Source of the DNA: Petrolisthes cinctipes
Taxonomy: Eukaryota > Arthropoda > Malacostraca > Decapoda > Porcellanidae
Direction: 5' to 3'
Length of the DNA: 64,000 nt
Assembly (NCBI GenBank): GCA_033782935.1
Contig: JAWQEG010000410.1
Span: 496,001 to 560,000 of the forward strand
Below the pieces are notes generated by a model, which saw only the letters and a list, made by a program, of their open reading frames with translations, had not been told where the DNA came from and ran no database searches. Shown here piece by piece: positions 35,910 to 46,926 of this stretch. The translations under genes and the position numbers were made by a program. The number at the start of each line of letters is the position of its first letter. The stretch's first letter is position 1.

Positions 35910-36816
35910 GGTCGTCCAGATAAGCTGCTGTACCTTCAAGGTCTTGAATGATGAAGTTGATCATTCTCTGGAATGTTGCCGGGGCATTAGAGAGACCAAA
36001 ACTAAGCACCTTATATTGATACACTCCGAAGGGTGTGACAAATGCGGACACTTTCTTAGCACGTGGGGTGAGAGGGATTTGATAATATCCTTTCAAGAGG
36101 TCTATTGTAGTTATAAATGGTGATTGTCCTATCTCATCTATAATATCATCAATTAATGGGAGAGGGTAGGAGTCCTGAACAGTGACCTGGTTTACTTTAC
36201 GGTAGTCAGTGCAAAATCTAAAAGAGACATCAGGTTTTGGTATTAGCAAGCAGGGTGAAGCCCAAGGTGACATACGTGGTTCTGCTAAATCTGTATCTAG
36301 TAAATATTGTACCTCCTTTTTCATTATTACCCTTTTCTCTATATTAATTTTATAGGCCGCCTGTTTGATAGGTCTGGCTCCAGGTAACAACTGGATGTCG
36401 TGATGGATGAGGCGACATGACCCAGGAAGATCAGTCGTGAGTTTAGGAAATTCTGATAGTAGGGAAGAAATATCTTCATATTGAGAAGTAGTTAAGGTGG
36501 ATAAATATTCATCCATCTTAGTCATCCATTGAGAATTTACAGGGTTTGTTGAAATAGATGGCAGGTCATCATAATTCAAATCTGTCTCTTGTTCAGCCTC
36601 CCGTCTCTCTACACTAAGGACAGCCACTATTTTCTGGTCCTCCTCCTCCAACAACCTGGAAAAATATGGTTTTATAAGATTTACATGGACCATCTGAGTA
36701 TCCTTCTTCCTGTCAGGTGTGTTTATTACATAGTTCACCTTACCCAATTTTCTTTCTACTTTGTAAGGACCTATGTATTTTGACTTGAGAGGTGATCCTG
36801 GTATGGGAAGGAACAA
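35910..36816 (-). pseudogene. Gmr1-like integrase tail and RT (N-terminal part)
   Basis: It starts with an integrase C-terminal module (KYIGPYKVERKLGKVNYVI...HVNLIKPYF), then a spacer, then reverse transcriptase with KKEVQYLLDTDLAEP, DYRKVNQVT, TTIDLLKGYYQIPL and GLSNAPATFQRM, ending at the YLDD active site where the TIR element is inserted. The integrase tail and RT are in one continuous frame, direct evidence for the IN-before-RT order. Confidence 0.9.
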
Positions 36817-37819
36817 CAGAACTTTGTCTCCTGGTTTGAAAGAGCGATGAACAGCTTTAGTTTGTTGTTAAACCATTTTGTTTTGAGCCTTGAGAAGGTG
36901 TTTAGCAGCAAAGGTTCCGGCATTAGATAATTTAGATCTTTTAAGTTCTCAATATATGTCTCCACAGAAATTGAACAAGGGGCAGAGTCAAACCACTGAT
37001 CTTTAATTACTTTCAAGGGGCCTCTAATTTGTCTGCCGTACAAAAGCTCGAAGGGGGAATAACCAAGTGATTCTTGAGGACATTCTCTTAAAACAAAAAG
37101 CAAGAAATCCAACTGTTCATCCCATTCCAGTTCATACTCTGAACAGAACTTACGAAGTACTGATTTTAAAGTTTGATGGAATCGTTCCAAGCATCCTTGT
37201 GACTGAGGATGGTAAGCAGTCGAGGTCACATGGGTCACTCCTAGTTCCTTCGTCACCTCTTGACATATAGTGCTGGTAATATTACTACCTTGATCTGTTT
37301 GTATTATTTTGGGGATGCCAACTGAGGTAAAGAAATGAAGGATAGGTTTAAGAATAGATTTAGATGTAATATTCTTGAGAGGAAAAGCCTCTGGATACCG
37401 AGTAGTAACATCCATTACTGTTACAAAATACTGGTTACTTTTTTTAGTTTTGGGTAGAGGACCCACACAATCCAACACTATCTTTTCAAATGGCTCAGAG
37501 GTTACAGGGATAGGATTTAATGGGGCTGGTGGAATGGTTTCATTAGCTTTTCCAACTGTTTGACATGTATGACAGTGTTTTATGTATGACTTGACATCTG
37601 TTTTCATTCCTGGCCAATAGAAATGGTTAGCAATTTTCTGTAAGTTTTTAGTATTCCTAAGTGACCAGCAAGTCCATCATGAGCCAATTGTACCAATGAA
37701 GTCCGAACTGACTGTGGCACTACAATTTGGTGGTATTCTGACCAGGTATCAAGGGGTTTCAACTCCGGGGGTCTGTATGCTCTCATTAAGATATCCTCCC
37801 GATAGTAAAAGCAAGGCAA
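36771..37819 (-). pseudogene. Gmr1-like integrase
   Basis: An H-C zinc finger is split by a frameshift near 37605: HDGLAGH in the upstream frame, then CHTC. Catalytic core: LDCVGPLPKT, IQTDQGSN, and TSTAYHPQSQGCLERFH (D, D, E). A second frameshift near 36850 separates the core from the C-terminal module that leads into RT. In the family it inserts the cDNA into chromosomes. It lies upstream of RT, unlike in ordinary Ty3/gypsy elements. Confidence 0.88.
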
Positions 37820-37820
37820 C

Positions 37821-38253
37821 TTTTTTTTTTTTTTTCCTATACCTCAACCTCAGGACTGTAGGCTGTCAGTAGCCCGTGACTCTTGCGAGGCCCCGAGATT
37901 ATTGGGTGTCGCACTAGATGAGACAGTGGAGCTTCGTGGTGATGTTGGTACCGTAGCTTCTCTTCTGTCCCACTAGATGACGACACCTTATTTATACACG
38001 TCACTATCAGGGGAGAGCAGCTACACCGTCACTCACAGTATCTTGGAATATGGTCTGGCATCTTCTATGTTGTGAGTTGACGACGATGTAGGGGGTATTT
38101 TCTTGACGTGTCGGAGTAGCTAGGGTATAGTTGACGAACAGCTGGACCCATCAGATCACCTCGAAAAAATCCCAGACGTTTTCTCGTGGACTCGAACCAG
38201 GGCCCTTGCCATTCGCAGTCCGTCACTCTATCCACTCAGCCACGCCTTCCCCC
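37821..38253 (-). mobile_element. tRNA-derived SINE in the Gmr1-like pol gene
   Basis: On the minus strand it begins GGCGTGGCTGAGTGGATAGA (A box TGGCTGAGTGG) and carries GGTTCGAGTCC (B box) about 45 bp later, then a 350-bp body, ending in a run of 15 A (37821-37835). It separates the protease and integrase frames. The A and B boxes imply RNA polymerase III transcription. No clear long target duplication was seen. A related SINE lies at 61427-61755. Confidence 0.85.
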
Positions 38254-38841
38254 ATTCTTATCCTCAAGAGCAGCTGGTCTGATGTTATTCAAAGTGGGAT
38301 CAATCTGTTGAGCTTTGATTAACTCTTCACGTGTGAAGGATTGTTTATTAAGGCATTCTAAAGAAACTTTTAGATTGTGGGATGGAGTGGAGGAAATTTG
38401 AGATCGAGTTACTGCACAACAAGGGTACAAGGAAGAAGATTCTTCTAGGGAGCTATCAGGCAGGGGAGAGTCAAGGATTTTAAGGTTAGGGACGACTAGT
38501 TCTCCTGCTAAATCATTCCCGAGCAACATATGCACTCCTTGAACAGGCAAAGGGGAGTCTCTCAGAGCAACTTGAAAGGTGCCAGATAATACGGGACATT
38601 CAATATATATGGTTGCTAAAGGATAAGAAGATTCAGTTGTAAGGTCACACACAATCACCTTTTCTCCAGTTAGAGCAGTACTGTATTCAGGTAAAGAGTC
38701 TTTAAAAAGAATGGTCTGAGCTGCTGCGGTATCCCTTAGTATGGTAATAGGGTGAGTGTCACTTGATTTAGTCAATGAGATTTTTCCCTGATACATGAAT
38801 GGCTGAAAAATGTTGGGAAGTAAGGGAGTTTGAAGTTGCAA
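38236..38841 (-). pseudogene. Gmr1-like protease region
   Basis: An aspartic-protease-like domain with ILRDTAAAQTILFKDSLP and, about 75 residues later, GVHMLLGNDLAGE, the flap/C-terminal motif common to this family. The usual D-T/S-G triad reads D-T-A, so the conserved glycine is replaced. The frame runs into the SINE at its 3' end. Confidence 0.8.
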
Positions 38842-40064
38842 CAGGTTTGTTTGGTGTAATGGTAGAAACGTGAGGTTTGTGTCTAGTGGTATTATCTTGA
38901 GAAGTGTTAGAGTGTTTACAACTATGGTGTCTACATTGTTGAATGGTGTGCCCTGGCTTTTTACAATAGTTACACGTAATTAGTGGAGGACCATAGGATA
39001 CACTGGTATGACCTCGAGACTTCTCATTCCCAGTCACAAGGGGAGTATCGGAGGAGGGCCTAGTAGAGCGAGCCTGAGTCTCCACTCTTCCCAAGCTCCG
39101 CACCAGCAATGAATATGCGTCAGCTACCTCAGCTGAGCGTTCCAACTTTATTTCCCCTCGCTCTTCCACATGTTTTAATATACTGATGGACATTTTATTT
39201 TTTACCTCTTCTAACACAACTATATTAATCAAAGGTAGTAGTTTCAGTAGAGTATAACCACTTTTTAAACAACCTAAGTTTCTCTGATGCAAACTCAACA
39301 AATGTTTGACTGGAAGGTTTAGTTAGGGACCTAAATTTCTGCCTATATGCTTCTGGGGTTATCTCATAAGCTCTTAAAATATTGTTTTTCACAGCTTCAT
39401 AATCATCAAATTGCTCCAAACTGTTGAACACCATCTGAGCTCATCCAGTTAGTTTAGGAAACAAGATTATTAACCACTGATCATTTGGCCACTCCTTTTT
39501 CCTGGCTAGGCTTTCAAAAGTACGAAAATATCCATCTACATCTCTTTCTTCAAAAGGGGGTAATAGGGAAGTAGCTTCTGCAGCATTGAATTTAGTTAGT
39601 CTGTCCTTCATTCTAAGTTATATATCTTCTCTTACTTTTAACTCCTCAATTTCAATTTCTTTAAGTCTAATTTCCTTGTCGTGTGCAAGTTCCATTTCTT
39701 TCATTTTTAGTTCGAATTCAAATTTTAATCTTCCAAGAGCTAATGGATCTGCTTCGGTTAACACACTATGTCTAGTACCTTCAGGTAAAGGTTGAGCTAC
39801 TCTAGATCGCGTCTTGGGAGAGTCAGGATTATGAACGCCATGACTCATAGGAGTCAACACCTCAATTGCAACACCGAGGAGTATGTCTCCCTCTACCAAC
39901 TGTTCCACTACTACATTCTTTAGTACTTCCTTAGTCATTTAAGCAGAAAAAGGAATATCATATGCCTTGGCAAGGTTTTTTCAATCAGATTTTAATAGGT
40001 CGGAAAGGTCTTCATATCGTGGATTACGTTGAAATTTCTCTACATCAAAAGGAAGGGTAGCCAT
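38768..40064 (-). pseudogene. Gmr1-like Gag
   Basis: From the ATG at 40064 (MATLPFDVEKF) the frame shows KNLAKAYDIPFS, a Glu/Lys-rich helical region (39720-39630), then a capsid region (TSLLPPFEERDVDGYFRTFESLA, then AYEITPEAYRQKFRS, then FVEFASEKL) and a single CCHC knuckle CNYCKKPGHTIQQC near 38960. Several stops (near 39980, 39950, 39617, 39440, 39224) and frame changes inactivate it. The capsid block resembles the one from which the vertebrate SCAN domain was derived (Gmr1-like Gag), which independently supports the classification. Confidence 0.82.
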
Positions 40065-40709
40065 GATAAATAAAGTAATGTATAACACCACGAGTGAAAC
40101 TAACACAAAATCACACAAGTTAGAGGTTAACTATTATGGCAAAATAAATTATCATTGAACATCAAAAGGAATAAATTAGAGGCAGTGATAAGTGAATCAG
40201 GGTTACTGAGGAACACTTATATGAGCGAGTTATTCAGGATTATAGCAAAACAGGAGAATTTATGAACTTACTCTAAACTTTTCTGAGCTTGATCACTTGA
40301 AGAAGAATAAGATTGATAAAAGAGACTTGAGGAGAGTAAAGTTCCTGATTCTTGAAAAAGAAATAGATACTTGAAAAGGTCTCGCTAATAAAAGATAATC
40401 CCGAGATAAATGCTTGAATGAGATGAGCACATAAGAGGAAATTAATAATTTTAATCGTACGGCATGATTCAGGGATCCGGTTAGATACAAAACTATAATT
40501 ATGATAGACCTATAGTATGACTGCCTATGCCTATAGGACCATATGACACTCCAATAAAATATAGAAAAGAGGAAACAACCAGCACAAGAAATAATTCTTA
40601 TGAACAAAAATAAATACATGTAAATAGCTAAAGTTGTGGTAGGAATTTAACTTACACTAGATATTATATAACAAAATTACCCTGGAATATCCTGGCGAGG
40701 TCGCCACTT
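40065..40709 (-). other. Gmr1-like leader with primer binding site
   Basis: The 5' untranslated leader between LTR and Gag. Immediately inside the LTR the element strand reads TGGCGACCTCGCCAGGA, a plausible tRNA primer site beginning with TGG, but the tRNA is not assigned. A 108-codon ORF (40293-40619) lies here without known motifs and is not called. Confidence 0.6.
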
Positions 40710-41278
40710 ATCACGCTTAGGTCTAGATATGATTAAGTCTTAGAGCCCAGATGACTTCCACGTGATAAAACTTAAGAGTAGGTTCGGATTTATACTTGTA
40801 AATGAAGGGCTGAATAACAGTTTAATTATATATAAAAGCAAACTATATACAGAAGTTACAGACATTGGACAACATAATAATGTTACCACAAGATTCACAT
40901 TTAACCTATACAGTAAATTATATCCTAAACATAATATTATACCCTAAATGCACCTTAGTAACCTATATGTGGAGGAACGGTAATGAACACAGAATATAAG
41001 GGGAACAAAGAGGAAAATAGTAGAAATACTCAAGGGCTGGCAGGGAGTCTTGGCAGGAGTGTGTGTGTGAGAGTCAAGCTCGCTGTAGGATGTGCTGACT
41101 TTTCTACCGGCTGAATCCCTTTTTATACCGTCCGAAATCTTGGAGGGGTGAAGAGGGGAATCGCTTTGGCAAATGTTGATTGGAGGAATAGATTAAACGA
41201 GGGAACGAGGGAAAGTCCAGTTGTGTGTGTGTGTGTCGATCTTGGTGTTTCACGAGATAGGTTCACATAACCGTAACA
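40710..41278 (-). repeat. 5' LTR of the Gmr1-like element
   Basis: 569 bp, partner of 21875-22439. ATATT at 41279-41283 is the outer target-site copy. Confidence 0.9.
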
Positions 41279-41559
41279 ATATTATGTACAACTTTGGTAA
41301 ATCTTTACAAGTTGCCACAACAGGATTTCATAGGAAAAATATATAATTCCTAGAAGGTTTTAGTGTGATTTGAATGATGTTGACCTTCGTTTCTTTAGGT
41401 AATGCTTCGTTTTGGAGATAGCCCCCTCTCTCCCATCCAACAATCTTGGGGGAGAGCCTGGGAAATTGGAGGTTTTGGGTAGGGGGAAAACTCATAATAT
41501 AGTATATTTGCCTTTCTAGATTGCACTCACGACATGCCATAAATGTCAAAAAGTGGAAA

Positions 41560-41725
41560 ACCCGAGCCAAGTTTCGGCAAAAGTTGGCTCGGGTTTTCCA
41601 ATTTTCAACAAGCATATATCTGGAAAACTGGAAAACCCGAGCCAAGTTTTGCCAAACTTGGCTCGGGCTTTCCAGTTTTCAATGAGCATAAATATTGAAA
41701 AATTAAAAACCCGAGCCAACTTTTT
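41560..41725. repeat. Two tandem hairpins with GAGCCAAG/CTTGGCTC stems
   Basis: AAACCCGAGCCAAGTTT..AAAGTTGGCTCGGGTTTTCC occurs twice, each a stem of about 17-20 bp with a short loop, followed by a third half-copy ending near 41720. A typical cruciform-prone repeat; no gene. Confidence 0.8.
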
Positions 41726-41799
41726 TCTGACCCAACCTGCATCGGGCATCCTTCGGTCTTAACCATAGCATCGAGATATTACAGAATTAAAAAGACCTG

Positions 41800-41990
41800 A
41801 CCTAACCTAACCTAGAAGGGGGCATCCTTCGGGACCTAACCTTGCCATACTTTTGCACCTAACCTTGCCATACTTCGGCACCTAACCTTGCCATACTTCG
41901 GCACCTAACCTTTCCATTCTTCGGGACCTAATCATGGCATCCTTCGGGACCTAACCATTTGCATCCTTCGGCCTTAACCAGAACATCAAT
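41800..41990. repeat. CCTAACC-containing minisatellite
   Basis: About seven degenerate units of roughly 25 bp built on ACCTAACCTTGCCATACTTC / GGGACCTAACC, starting with a short (CCTAA)n tract. No gene. Confidence 0.8.
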
Positions 41991-42905
41991 TTGTTATAGA
42001 ATTAGGAAGACCAAATCAGACCCCTTGTTTCATACACCAATTTACCTTAATTGGAAGCAAATTATGTGGAAGGTACTGGTTCTTGTGGAGTTGAAGAGTA
42101 GGTGGTAGTGTTGTATACTGGCAAGTTGTATTGGTGGTAGGTGGACTGGATCAAGGATGAGAGACAGTAAGGATAGTTCAGTGAAACGTCATCAATTCAG
42201 CCGTGACGTCACGCGCTCCGTGACGTCAAAGTGATGACGCTCACTGGAGACCCTGCTGGAGACCCTCGCATGCAGGAATCTCATTCAAACTTAAATAATC
42301 TCTCCTTATTCTCGGTTTTAATACACGATTTATACATCATACGTGTGTAGTGTTCTCTAAAAGAGTTAATTGATAGTTGTGGATATAGTTTTCATGAATA
42401 GTAGACTAGTGTATGCTATATTGAAGGCTATAGCACTGTATTTACAAGCTGATAGAGGCTCGCTCACGCCGATTCTAGCTAGCAAAACCCCGTGATATTA
42501 ATTTATTATGATTAAATATAGATGAGTCACAAACATAGGAAATTGGGATTATTGACTGAAATTCCTAGAGATTCGTTAATATTTCTTTATGTTGTATTAC
42601 ATGCATATCATGTCTCTCACCCATCTTTCTCCCAACATTAACTCTAACTTCACCCACAATTTCGCTTCTTTTTGTACATGATTTACTTTCAAATGTGACC
42701 TTTCATTACTTGCAAGAAAAAGAACGTTTCTTTACAGGCCCTTCTGTAGTTTTGTATATCCAGTAGTCTGTGCAGTCATTTTGCTATTCCGAGAAGTTTG
42801 TTAATTTTTTCTGTTTACTCTTAATTACTATTTACTTTGCCAGTGTGGATTACATTTTTGTGTTTGAGTTATCTTGGCATAATAATGTACTTCCTTTAAC
42901 TACTT
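41991..42905. other. Gene-free stretch
   Basis: Mostly A/T-rich unique sequence. The only notable feature is the CRE pair described at 42204-42228. No exon with convincing coding character was found. Confidence 0.4.
42204..42228. promoter_or_regulatory. Two TGACGTCA palindromes (CRE-type)
   Basis: TGACGTCA occurs at 42204-42211 and 42221-42228, nine bases apart in a short G/C-rich patch, with a half-like TGATGACG just after. Two full CRE/ATF sites so close are unlikely by chance in this A/T-rich region. Which transcript they would serve is unknown. Confidence 0.45.
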
Positions 42906-43322
42906 TAGTTCTGGAAACTGAAGATATTAAACACATTATTATTAAATTTGGTAGAAGTGAGAGAAGACCAAATTGGCAGTACAAGCTTGGACATAAAATA
43001 TTAAATAAAGCAGAGAAAGAAAGAGATTTAGGGGTAACGATAAATAAGAAATTGACACCAGATGATCATATAAATGAAAAAGTGAGAAACATGTATACAT
43101 TGTTAGCAAACTTGAGAGTGGCCTTCACTTAAATAGATGAAGAAATGATCAAGAAAATAATTACATCCTTTATAAGGCCTACCTTGGAATATGCTGCAGT
43201 AGTATGGAATAGTAAGGATATAGAAAACTTGTGTCAACAGGGAATACCTACAATTAGAAGTCACAGTAAGAAATTAATTAAAAGAAGAGGAAACAAAGAT
43301 GTACAGAAATACAAATAGGTAA
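42906..43322 (+). pseudogene. CR1/L2-type LINE RT C-terminal fragment
   Basis: Readable as LGHKILNKAEKERDLGVTINKK, NEKVRNMYTLLANLRVAFT and IIKKIITSFI/RPTLEYAAVVWN-like sequence, the thumb and post-RT region of CR1/L2-type LINEs. A TAA (about 43130) interrupts it, and the 3' part decays after a TVWN-type motif. Nothing of the endonuclease or RT core remains. Confidence 0.75.
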
Positions 43323-43758
43323 GAACATAAAAGTAGACACGAGTAATTTATTTCCTTGAAATCTAAAGTACAGTATTAAATACAGAGGCGAGTGAAAAAA
43401 AGTGAGCAAATCTGAATGAATCAAAAGTCTGTAACCTCTCACCCATAGTGTAAAAAGTCAGCATGGAACAGTTCTTCCTACAAAAATACACCTACTATAA
43501 TAAACTGTATATTTTAAAGCTGTTGTACAAGCCAGGAACTATGATTATCAAGTATGACATTCAACCATGTACTGAGTGCTACAGAAATTATTTATATGCT
43601 GCATCTTACCCTCTCATGCTCATTTGCATCTAACTATTCTTCCCTTGCAATGATAACTCTGAAGTTTTTAAAAATTCAAGCACATAAAGTGTTCATACAA
43701 CTGGAATATGATTTAGTACCATAATCCAACAATACTTAAACTAGTACAGTACCAGGCC

Positions 43759-44337
43759 TCAGAAGACATTTACTACACAGATGGTATAAGGAAACAGACT
43801 AATAAAGGGGGAACTAGCACATAGAACAAAACAGAAGCATAACAAGGCCGTGAGGATACATATAGTCATAGATGCTGGTATAATAGGTTTATTGGCATAA
43901 GTTTGCTTTGCTTTTTCAAGGTTGTACTCTGATACCAAATTTTTGTACTCTGTATTTTCCTTAAGCAGAATATCATTGTCTAAGGATTGTTTTAACAATT
44001 TCTTTTTGATGTCACCATTTTCTCCAACAAGCTCCATTAATCTTTGTTCTAAACTTCCTTCCTTTGCTCGTAATTCCTCTAAATTTAGTTCTAACTGTAT
44101 TTTAATTTTTGTTACTTTCTCCAATTTTAGAGACACCTCAGACAGCTGCTGTTGTAGGGCATACATATTATTATTCCCAGAATGTAGGAAACCACAACAG
44201 GACCAACAAACTGCCAGATTATGTCCACCTGATGAAGCAGAGCTACCTTCTTTAGTTGTTTCTAACTCTTGGTGTTAATAGAGTCTCTCCAACAGCAGAG
44301 GTTTGGGTAGGAGCTTCATAAGAGTCAGGTGCCAATT
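43759..44337 (-). CDS. THAP-domain gene, probable last exon (coiled coil, C-terminal membrane segment)
   Basis: The acceptor TTTACAG at 44338-44344 leads into an exon that reads in phase 1 as a continuation of the upstream exons (APDSYEAPTQTSAVGETLL). One extra base near 44287 shifts the frame. After it the reading is ELETTKEGSSASSGG, a Cys-rich AVCWSCCGFLHSG, then a strong coiled coil of about 75 residues (LSEVSLKLEKV to LVSEYNLEKAK) and a hydrophobic tail (ICILTALLCFCFVLCASSPF) ending at 43759. The tail could be a membrane anchor. The single-base shift may be a sequencing or assembly error, an alternative acceptor at 44271, or real decay. Confidence 0.5.
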
Positions 44338-45008
44338 CTGTAAAGTGAAAGGTTACTTAACACAAAGGCCTAGAGAAAAAGCATCCTGTGAAGCTATCCT
44401 TAGTGACTATTTCTTGGCAAATACAGTACAGTATACTGTATAATATACACTACTATAATGTTAACTTTCCCTTCCCAATACCAGGTGGGATGGAGAAAGT
44501 AATGAGAGGTGTAGCATGAGTAAGAAGGCAATTGGGACTGCAGCATGAGTAAGAAGGCAATTGGGATTGTGTGTGGGATGGTTGGGAAGGTGAAATGTAA
44601 TACATTGAGGTGGGATGGGCATGTATGGCAAATACATACAGTACTACTCCAAGTCTTAAACTTATTTCTCAGTGACTAGTCCTTAGTCTATCACTACTGT
44701 CTACAGTACTGTACTGTACTTTAGAATTTCTAACAAGTTTGTAGGATAAGATCAACCTATTCTACACCCCAATGTACAGCTCCGGACAGATCAAGGGTCC
44801 ACACTTCTTCCACCAGCGACTTGGTTTGGGCCTCATCTGATCTGGTAACAGTTGCAGGTGGAGGGAGGGGGGGATGTTAGTGGGAGAGGAGAGAAATGTG
44901 GGCGGAGCTATATAAGAGGGTAACGAATGATCAGGTAGAGAGACGTGTATCAGGAGGAATGAATGAAGCATACACTGTGAACGGTATCGAATCACCAACA
45001 GTTTAAAG

Positions 45009-45437
45009 CAGGGTTCTTCTTTTTTTTTCAGTCGTGACCCGTTTTTACTATGACATCATTCTTTCGACCCATACAGAAAGATATTTTACAAATTATCAGA
45101 ATTATCAACCTAAGAAAATACAAGGCCAGACGCTGAAACATAATATTTATGATTAAAAGGCATTCTAACCAGAATTATAAACACTGCCTCACCTACCCTT
45201 CCCTCTCTCTCTCACACACTCATTCAAGAAGGCTAATATTTGTGCAATGATTTTCTTATATTTATAATTAAATATATGAATATTCGATTATAAAAATATG
45301 TTAGGTGGATTCATGTATGAACTTCATATTTATTTTATTGTCACAAATATTATTATTCTATTTTATTCATGTATTTATTTTTGTGAGCCTGCGACGCAGT
45401 TTGGAGGAATTCGGGACCCGTAATTTGAAGAACCCTG
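45009..45437. mobile_element. hAT-type MITE (left arm copy)
   Basis: Ends CAGGGTTCTTC...GAAGAACCCTG with an exact 8-bp duplication GTTTAAAG (45001-45008, 45438-45445). CAGGG ends and 8-bp duplications are diagnostic of hAT elements. 429 bp, non-coding. Confidence 0.9.
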
Positions 45438-45649
45438 GTTTAAAGAAGTGCATACTGCATTAACGTAAGTGGATATAGAAGAGAAGAAATGTGATGATTT
45501 GAGGCGAGGGTGAGGGGGAAGAGGGTAAGAAAAATGAAGGTGATTAGTTGAAAAGTAATAACAAACAAATATAATTAGAATATCTGTTACATTATATCCT
45601 TTAAATAAAGGCACTATCTTTTGTTCACCATCGTAGTGGGATAGACTAC

Positions 45650-45911
45650 TGAATATTATCCTTTGGATATTAGACAGCTATCCCTGTATTCCTTTTATCC
45701 CTCGTGCTTGCCCCGTAGGGGAGTATTGCCTGTAATGATGTGGGCAATACTTTAAGGGTTTTGGCGCCCCTTCGGCCCTAGCCACTAGCTTACATTTCTT
45801 CAACTGTCCCTCCTATCTTCCTATTTCCTTCTTGCTTGCTGTCACACCACTCTATCACCTTTTCCTGGCGCTATATGACCTCGCTGTTGCGACGCCTAAT
45901 ATCAATCAAAT
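45650..45911 (+). mobile_element. LINE 3' end fragment (left arm)
   Basis: Contains GCCTGTAATGATGTGGGCAA, CCCCTTCGGCCCTAGCCAC and the terminal block CTATATGACCTCGCTGTTGC followed by an ATCAATCAA tail. The same block in inverted form is at 46449-46740, and a third copy is at 58190-58390. The terminal block resembles the 3' end of LINE copy B. A 5'-truncated LINE insertion is the likely origin. Confidence 0.7.
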
Positions 45912-46360
45912 AATCAACCTCTACATATTGAGAACCAAAATGCAATCAACAACATAATTTCAGCCGCAGTTTTTCGAATCATATAATTGGACTATAAGTG
46001 ATAAGGGAGAAAGGCCTATGTCATTAAAACTTTTTAAGAACGAATGAGAAGGTTAAAAATATGAGAAAGAAAAAATAAACGGTAAGAAAGGAGGGAAGGT
46101 CAAGCGAGAGAGGGATAAGACAGTAGGGAGGATGTGTAAGGTTGCCAGTTACTTGAGAGATACTGTAATATCTATAGCCTATGCATAAAATTAGACCAAG
46201 TTTATTAAAAACGCCATATAGCGGCGCCTATTCAAGTTTAACATTGATTATTTTTAAGGAAATACATGTTTAGAAGAAAAAATCCTGGTAAATAGCTTAA
46301 TGAATTTGTTGACAAATATGATTATTAAAAAAGTTAGAAAATTAAACGGTCTTCTGCACA

Positions 46361-46397
<37 letters not shown>

Positions 46398-46448
46398 CAG
46401 CTGGGCTTGGGAGAAGGTGATAAATAGGGTGGACTACAAGCTCGAGGG

Positions 46449-46740
46449 ATTTGATTGATATTAGGTGGCGCAACAGCGAGGTCAAATAACACCAGGAAAA
46501 GGTGATAGAGAGGTGTGACAGCAAGCAAGAAGGAAATAGGAAGATAGGAGGGACAGTTGAAGAAATGTAAGCTAGTGGCTAGGGCCGAAGGGGCGCCAAA
46601 ACCCTTAAAGTATTGCCCACATCATTACAGGCAATACTCCCCTACGGGGTAAGCACGAGGGATAAAAGGAATACAGGGATAGCTGTCTAATATCCAAAGG
46701 ATAATATATATTCAGTAGTCTATCCCACTACGATGGTGAA
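46449..46740 (-). mobile_element. LINE 3' end fragment (right arm)
   Basis: Inverted counterpart of 45650-45911, differing at a few positions. Its tail (ATTTGATTGAT on the plus strand) marks the inner limit of the arm. Confidence 0.7.
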
Positions 46741-46926
46741 CAAAAGACAGTGCCTTTATTTAAAGGACATAATGTAACAGATATTCTAATTATATTTGTT
46801 TGTTATTACTTTTCAACTAATCACCTTCATTTTTCTTACCCTCTTCCCCCTCACCCTCGCTTCAAATCATCACATTTCTTCTCTTCTATATCCACCTACG
46901 TTAATGCAGTATGCGCTTCTTTAAAC

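Larger units (their letters stand above)
21875..41278 (-). mobile_element. Gmr1-like LTR retrotransposon (host of the nest)
   Basis: Near-identical LTRs (565 and 569 bp) bound a 19.4-kb interval, of which about 12.66 kb is a later insertion and 0.43 kb a SINE. The element itself is about 6.3 kb. The flanks share a 5-bp duplication (ATATT/AATAT). A primer-binding-site-like TGGCGACCTCGCCAGGA (minus strand, 40706 leftward) follows the 5' LTR, and a polypurine tract (GACGGTGGGG, 22440-22449) precedes the 3' LTR. Coding order on the minus strand is Gag, protease, integrase, reverse transcriptase, RNase H. All proteins are of Ty3/gypsy type, yet integrase precedes reverse transcriptase, the arrangement described for Gmr1-like elements. 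The element is mutated throughout. Confidence 0.85.

Noticed and set aside
37821..38253. Possible tRNA gene
   Set aside because: A and B boxes are present, but no complete cloverleaf, a long non-tRNA body and an A-tail identify a SINE. The same holds for 61427-61755.
46334..46528. ORFs with a poly-Phe tract
   Set aside because: They translate the 34-A run and the LINE tail.
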